From Fibrisoma limi BUZ 3 (lineage in GTDB: Bacteria > Bacteroidota > Bacteroidia > Cytophagales > Spirosomataceae), in NCBI RefSeq assembly GCF_000296815.2, contig NZ_CAIT01000009.1, positions 1,790,001 to 1,854,000 of the forward strand: DNA of 64,000 bases, read 5' to 3'. How positions within the stretch are numbered: position 1 is the stretch's first letter; every line of letters begins with the position of its first letter. The notes below the pieces were generated by a model. The model did no database searches, was not told where the DNA came from, and was given only the letters and a program-made list of their open reading frames with translations. Below, piece after piece: positions 61,201-64,000 of this stretch. Both the position numbers and the translations under genes were made by a program.

Positions 61201-62405
61201 CGGTTCACGTACGTAAGCCCCTGCGTACAACCCACCCAGGCATTTCCAAGTGAATCGGCCGAGACCGTAGATACTGTTTGACCCAACAGGCTGTTTGGTT
61301 GGCCAACCTGATGCGTATACAGATCAAATGGTGGTGGGTGGGCATACAACACGTTCAGGCCACCCTCCCACGTACCGATCCAGATGTTGCCGTACCGATC
61401 ACCCCGGACGCATACAGTGGCGTGCGTACTGATACTGTTGGGTACGCTACGGTCGTGCTGGAAATGACGAATCTGCCGAAAGTCAGCCGATTCGGCGAGG
61501 ATCAGACCATCATCCGTACCTAGCCAGAACCGTCCGGCGGCATCTTCGTAGAGACTTCGTGCGTTGTTAATTCCCTCTACAACACCCGATTGATAGAATA
61601 TAGATCGAAACGATGAGTTGCCCGGATCGCAGCGAAACAAACCCTTATCCGCCGTACCAACCCATATGCGGTTACGGTTGTCGCACCGGATGGTCATGAT
61701 CATAACCGGTGCCGTCGCTTTTGATACAGGCAGGGGAACCGTAGATACCCGAAAATTGCTGAGCTGCATTCGGGCCAGTTCGTGGCCCTGGTAGCCAATC
61801 CACAGATTACCGGTTTTGTCGGAACAGATTCGTTGAATGAAATTGGTCGGCAAGCCATTTTTTTCGGCCGTAAACCGTCGGATTTGGCGGGTATTCGGGT
61901 CAATCTGCAACAACCCCTGGCCAAACGTAGCGGCCCATATTTGTCCTGACGGGTCCTGCGCCAGATCCGTTATACTTACGTTGGATATATCCAGGTTGTC
62001 AATGGTATGGGTCAGGCGATGAAATCGAACACCCGACGAGTCGAGTTGATTCAACCCACCGGAATTAGTGCCAACCCACAAACGATGCTGCCGGTCTTCG
62101 AGCAGGCATTTGATTTCATTGCTGCTCAGGCTGCGGGGGTCACGAACCGAGCGTCGGAAAACCACGAACCGTTCGCCGTCATACCGATTTAATCCGTCGG
62201 CCGTTCCCAGCCACAGAAACCCTTTATGGTCCTGCATAAGGTCCATTACGATGTTGTGCGACAAACCATCGCTGGTGGTCAGACATCGGAAAGTAGCCTG
62301 CGCCAGACTGTTGTAGCTAACTACACAGCACAGCCAGGGCAGGATAACCTGCATACAGGTTAACCAAAACGCATTCCGGCCATGTTGGGTGGTCGCAATA
62401 ACCAT
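58242..62405 (-). CDS. Hybrid two-component system regulator (HTCS), one-protein sensor and regulator
   Basis: A 1387-residue inner-membrane sensor. A signal/anchor (to about residue 35) precedes two seven-bladed-propeller repeat sets (GLSHNIVMDLMQDHKGFLWL, GTADGLNRYDG and similar) and a Y_Y_Y domain (about 720-770: YAYRLDDFEDSWNYVG). A membrane helix (about 810) leads to HisKA with NISHEFRTPLTLIL (about 855), HATPase (VEKVLFNLIANSLKFTPAGG, ELLLEVDDTGIGIPAEYKSH, AGTGIGLAL) and a receiver domain (PDLVVSDWLMPDMDG, ADDYVTKPF, about 1171). The C-terminal AraC HTH is ALSNTQLYRKLKALTGKG and AYAVGFNDPNYFIRAFKKEF. HTCS proteins bind oligosaccharides in the periplasm and activate PULs. Start ATG at 62405. 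Confidence 0.96.
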   Translation of the reverse strand: MVIATTQHGRNAFWLTCMQVILPWLCCVVSYNSLAQATFRCLTTSDGLSHNIVMDLMQDHKGFLWLGTADGLNRYDGERFVVFRRSVRDPRSLSSNEIKCLLEDRQHRLWVGTNSGGLNQLDSSGVRFHRLTHTIDNLDISNVSITDLAQDPSGQIWAATFGQGLLQIDPNTRQIRRFTAEKNGLPTNFIQRICSDKTGNLWIGYQGHELARMQLSNFRVSTVPLPVSKATAPVMIMTIRCDNRNRIWVGTADKGLFRCDPGNSSFRSIFYQSGVVEGINNARSLYEDAAGRFWLGTDDGLILAESADFRQIRHFQHDRSVPNSISTHATVCVRGDRYGNIWIGTWEGGLNVLYAHPPPFDLYTHQVGQPNSLLGQTVSTVSADSLGNAWVGCTQGLTYVNRNTNRFQHFRHQPGNTRSLPGNDITRVCLLSDRLLLVSVWKKGTVVFDTRSGAVLHELKPLRSAHIQSITSANADQVAIVTQRGERWLIDRQTGELYLGDWLNRPASAITSMLKTADGTLWSGTFDNGLLERLPKSNRTRHHLGNQQPGGLFDNHITYLFEDRRHQLWVGTMNGLHRYDPRTRQFTLLTTSNGLPNDAIMSISQDKAGSLWVATNGGLCRLSETGHVMRVYRRGDGLAGNDFTEQAVSQCPDGTLFWGGKHGLTVFQPDRLEMAEPPVPVYLTELKLFNQVVQPGASDSPLTRALSDTKELTFRYNQSVITFDFAAVLFRAHRNVRYAYRLDDFEDSWNYVGPQHSATYTNLSPGTYQFRVKASLTDTFRNAPQTVLQLTVLPPWYRTGWAYALYCLLVAVLLLGMRRLIQIREAYKTELRAEHLETEKARELDRLRSSFFTNISHEFRTPLTLILTPLEQFLTDPAPDSRRPQFQTMHQNANRLLRLINQLLDLSKLESDSLRPHINRLDVIAFVRTVVASFSSQAQRQSITLTIETVPSACMAWFDPDIVEKVLFNLIANSLKFTPAGGTITVRCRVDNADHKPELLLEVDDTGIGIPAEYKSHIFERFFQVNGQNQAKKAGTGIGLALTRELVELHRGRINVESQPGVGTAFVVRLPVNASAFPANWLAAPTPNTLVASDNEIEPNLMSSANNALSAADAMSSPGPDVPLVLVVEDHDDLRNYLVGCFRQHYRVLQATNGAEALTSARTEIPDLVVSDWLMPDMDGVQLCEALKADERTSHVPLILLTSRSSNESKVEGLTAGADDYVTKPFNLDVLLSRARNLIRSRQLLRARYSRLLTLAPGNIVVESAEEVFLRKTLAFIETHIADPELDVQRLEQELALSNTQLYRKLKALTGKGGNELIRNVRLQRAAQLLQAGGRQVAEVAYAVGFNDPNYFIRAFKKEFGVSPGEYGKQAETDSIASVGGSEQATQ

Positions 62406-62608
62406 ATGAGTTAAGAGATGGTATAGTGTTTTATCAAGCTACAATTAGATAAAACTAACCAATATTTTATGTAGAATTACTATGAGTGCCTACGGCCGCT
62501 CCAAAATATCGGACAAGAACTAAAAGCCGAACATATTTTACTAGCTTTCTTACCCAGTGCTGAGGCCAGATTTGGGTACACCAAGTTCGCTGGTTAGTTA
62601 TATGAACT
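62406..62608. promoter_or_regulatory. Divergent gap between HTCS and the SRA-domain gene
   Basis: It includes GTTTTATC (62428-62435) and its perfect inverted copy GATAAAAC (62448-62455), 12 bp apart, about 23 bp upstream of the HTCS start. Could be an operator for HTCS expression. No gene or RNA is recognised in the remaining 150 bp. Confidence 0.35.
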
Positions 62609-63076
62609 ATGTCAGTGCAACGGATAAGTCATGAAACCAAACCTATCGACGATTTTCGGCCGGGAGATACGTTCCGAAACCGGATCGATTTGTCGTTGAG
62701 CGGATTACATCGCCCTCGTCGGGCCGGAATCAGCGGTACCGGAAAAACAGGGGCTAACTCAATTATCCTGGCCGGTATGTACGAAGATGATGTAGATTTG
62801 GGTGATATAATCTTTTACGCTGGTCATGGCGGACGGGATCAGAAAACGGGGCGTCAGGTAGCCGACCAGGTGCTTGATACGTATAATCTGGCCTTGATGC
62901 GTAGCCTGGAAACAAACCGCCCGATTCGGCTGATTCGGGGGGCTAATTTGAAGAATGAATTTGCACCGGCCGAAGGCTATCGCTACGAAGGACTGTATCG
63001 GGTAGAACAAGTGGAGCGGGTACGGGGCAAATCCGGATTTTGGGTGTGGCTATTTAAACTTGTACAGATCGTATGA
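62609..63076 (+). CDS. Stand-alone SRA (YDG) domain protein
   Basis: A 155-residue protein. The SAD/SRA core is DFRPGDTFRNRIDLSLSGLH, RPRRAGISGTGKTGANSIIL, AGMYEDDVDLGDIIFYAGHG, GRDQKTGRQVADQVLDTYNL, MRSLETNRPIRLIRGANL and YRYEGLYRVEQVERVRGKSG. SRA domains flip out modified bases (5-methylcytosine in UHRF1; modified C in bacterial restriction enzymes). Bacterial SRA proteins usually carry a C-terminal HNH nuclease, but this one ends right after the domain (WVWLFKLVQIV). The stop overlaps the deaminase-fold start by ATGA. Role unknown; reader of modified DNA is inferred. Confidence 0.85.
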   Translation: MSVQRISHETKPIDDFRPGDTFRNRIDLSLSGLHRPRRAGISGTGKTGANSIILAGMYEDDVDLGDIIFYAGHGGRDQKTGRQVADQVLDTYNLALMRSLETNRPIRLIRGANLKNEFAPAEGYRYEGLYRVEQVERVRGKSGFWVWLFKLVQIV

Positions 63077-63804
63077 TGAAACAGCAATACGCTACATGGC
63101 TACTCATTGCATTATTTTGCATCAGTAAACCTGTCAGTGCTATGCCAACCGACTCCCTCGATTGGGATAACGTAACACCCGACCGAGCCACGCTGCTTCG
63201 AAAATTACAGGCGTTGCCCTGCGGCATTCGGGCTGCCGACTCAAAAGCGACCGTACTGCAAAAGATCGAAGTGTACTTGGCCGGCTACCGACCTGATCCA
63301 GCTTTTCCGGAGGATACCTATGCAAAAGCCGCCGTTGAACAAGCCTTGAGAGGTGCCAAAACGGGCGGATACGGTATTGGCGCGGTGCTGGTCGACACCA
63401 AAGGGAAAATTATCCACGGCGCTTATAACGAACAATTACAAACCGGCCGTTCGGATTTACACGCCGAAATGGCCTTGCTGACGCAGTTTGAAACGTTGCC
63501 GCAGTTCAGGAAATACCAGACAAAGGGAAACTTTACCGGCGAGGGAAACACGATTTATACGGAACAGTTAACGCTCTACACCTCGGCCGAGCCGTGTCCG
63601 ATGTGCTTCATTCGGGTGGCTATTGTAGGCGTAGAAACACGCTACGTCACTACGGGTCCCGATGATGGCATGAACGCCCGGGCATCGTGCCTGCCGCCAT
63701 TCTGGTACCAGTTAAGCCAGAAGCATAAGGTGCTGGCTGCGCGATCGGCACCGGTCCTTCAAAGGATGGCACATTGTTTGTTTTATTCGTTTTTGTTAGA
63801 TTGA
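63073..63804 (+). CDS. Exported cytidine-deaminase-fold (nucleoside deaminase) protein
   Basis: A 243-residue protein with a signal peptide (MMKQQYATWLLIALFCISKP, cleavage near VSA). The deaminase zinc site is His130-Ala-Glu132 (DLHAEMALLTQ) and Cys175-Pro-Met-Cys178 (SAEPCPMCFI), the TadA/guanine-deaminase type. The DDGMNARASCLPPFW tail follows. It is secreted, which is odd for an enzyme that normally acts on nucleic-acid or nucleoside substrates in the cytosol. Translationally coupled to the SRA gene (ATGA overlap). Substrate unknown: extracellular nucleosides are the simplest guess. Confidence 0.82.
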   Translation: MMKQQYATWLLIALFCISKPVSAMPTDSLDWDNVTPDRATLLRKLQALPCGIRAADSKATVLQKIEVYLAGYRPDPAFPEDTYAKAAVEQALRGAKTGGYGIGAVLVDTKGKIIHGAYNEQLQTGRSDLHAEMALLTQFETLPQFRKYQTKGNFTGEGNTIYTEQLTLYTSAEPCPMCFIRVAIVGVETRYVTTGPDDGMNARASCLPPFWYQLSQKHKVLAARSAPVLQRMAHCLFYSFLLD

Positions 63805-63959
63805 CAGAATATTGATGAGTACCGGCAACTCAGACAGATTTGAATTGAAAGACCAGCGTAAAGTCGTGACTAGTCGTCTAACGACTGCTTCTCAGTAAAT
63901 TTTTTACGATTCTGCACACAACTTGGCCGAATCTGCGTTTAAAAGAAAACGGTATCGCA
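63805..63959. other. Intergenic region, no gene seen
   Basis: It contains a short hairpin AGTCGT-CTA-ACGACT (63872-63886), with another direct AGTCGT at 63862, and then a T-tract in the AAATTTTTTACG run. Otherwise nothing is recognised. Confidence 0.4.
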
Positions 63960-64000
63960 ATGAAAAAAACGAAGATACTCTTGTTGTTGGCGGCATCGCT
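63960..64000 (+). CDS. Start of an exported protein, truncated by the window edge
   Basis: An ATG at 63960 begins MKKTKILLLLAAS, a typical signal peptide, but only 13 codons are visible. Nothing else can be said of the product. Confidence 0.5.
   Translation, partial: MKKTKILLLLAAS

Noticed and set aside
62609-63076. SRA protein as a complete restriction enzyme
   Set aside because: No HNH or other nuclease motif follows the SRA domain within the frame.

Overview
The window looks like a chromosomal segment of a Bacteroidota bacterium, most likely from the Cytophagales and near Spirosoma-type organisms. Pointers are a SusC/SusD polysaccharide locus with a one-protein hybrid two-component regulator, the gliding lipoprotein GldJ, a DUF4175 coiled-coil protein, many lipobox lipoproteins and moderate GC content. 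The genus level is inference, because no search could be run.

Layout. 1-26.5 kb is mostly housekeeping and mostly on the minus strand: pruA (cut by the left edge), thrC, a TPR protein, a methyltransferase, mnmG, a DUF4175 protein, comF, gldJ, mfd, a secreted barnase-like RNase with a barstar inhibitor, small metabolic enzymes, pdhA and recF. The 487-bp gap at 4224-4710 is dense in DnaA-box-like 9-mers, and a degenerate parS-like palindrome lies just upstream of mnmG. Together they make a candidate replication-origin region.

22.4-32.8 kb is a divergent D-apiose utilisation locus. Going left are apsD (Gfo/Idh dehydrogenase), a ribose-type ABC ATPase and apnL (lactonase). Going right are a GntR-type regulator, oiaC (TIM-barrel decarboxylase), apnO (oxidoisomerase), a GH140 apiosidase, an ABC permease and a sugar-binding lipoprotein. 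The inferred route is glycan-bound apiose to free apiose (GH140), import by ABC, apionolactone (ApsD), apionate (ApnL), 3-oxo-isoapionate (ApnO) and L-erythrulose plus CO2 (OiaC). The kinase and isomerases that would finish L-erythrulose are not in the window.

33-40 kb is a TetR-TolC-MFP-RND efflux operon. Its 3' end is duplicated (135 bp, 2 mismatches) around an inserted xisH-xisI pair. 41-44 kb holds a metallophosphoesterase, a lipocalin-like lipoprotein, a dienelactone-hydrolase-family protein and a small Tyr/Arg/Pro-rich lipoprotein.

44.4-62.4 kb is a polysaccharide utilisation locus: a GH78 alpha-L-rhamnosidase, SusC, SusD, a GntR-type regulator, a giant FG-GAP/ASPIC lipoprotein, a GH28-like beta-helix protein and an HTCS regulator. 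With the apiose locus it suggests a plant pectin (rhamnogalacturonan) lifestyle. The right end has a stand-alone SRA-domain protein overlapping an exported cytidine-deaminase-fold protein, then the first codons of another exported protein.

No tRNA, rRNA, CRISPR array, transposase or integrase was recognised. Intergenic palindromes of at least three kinds are present.
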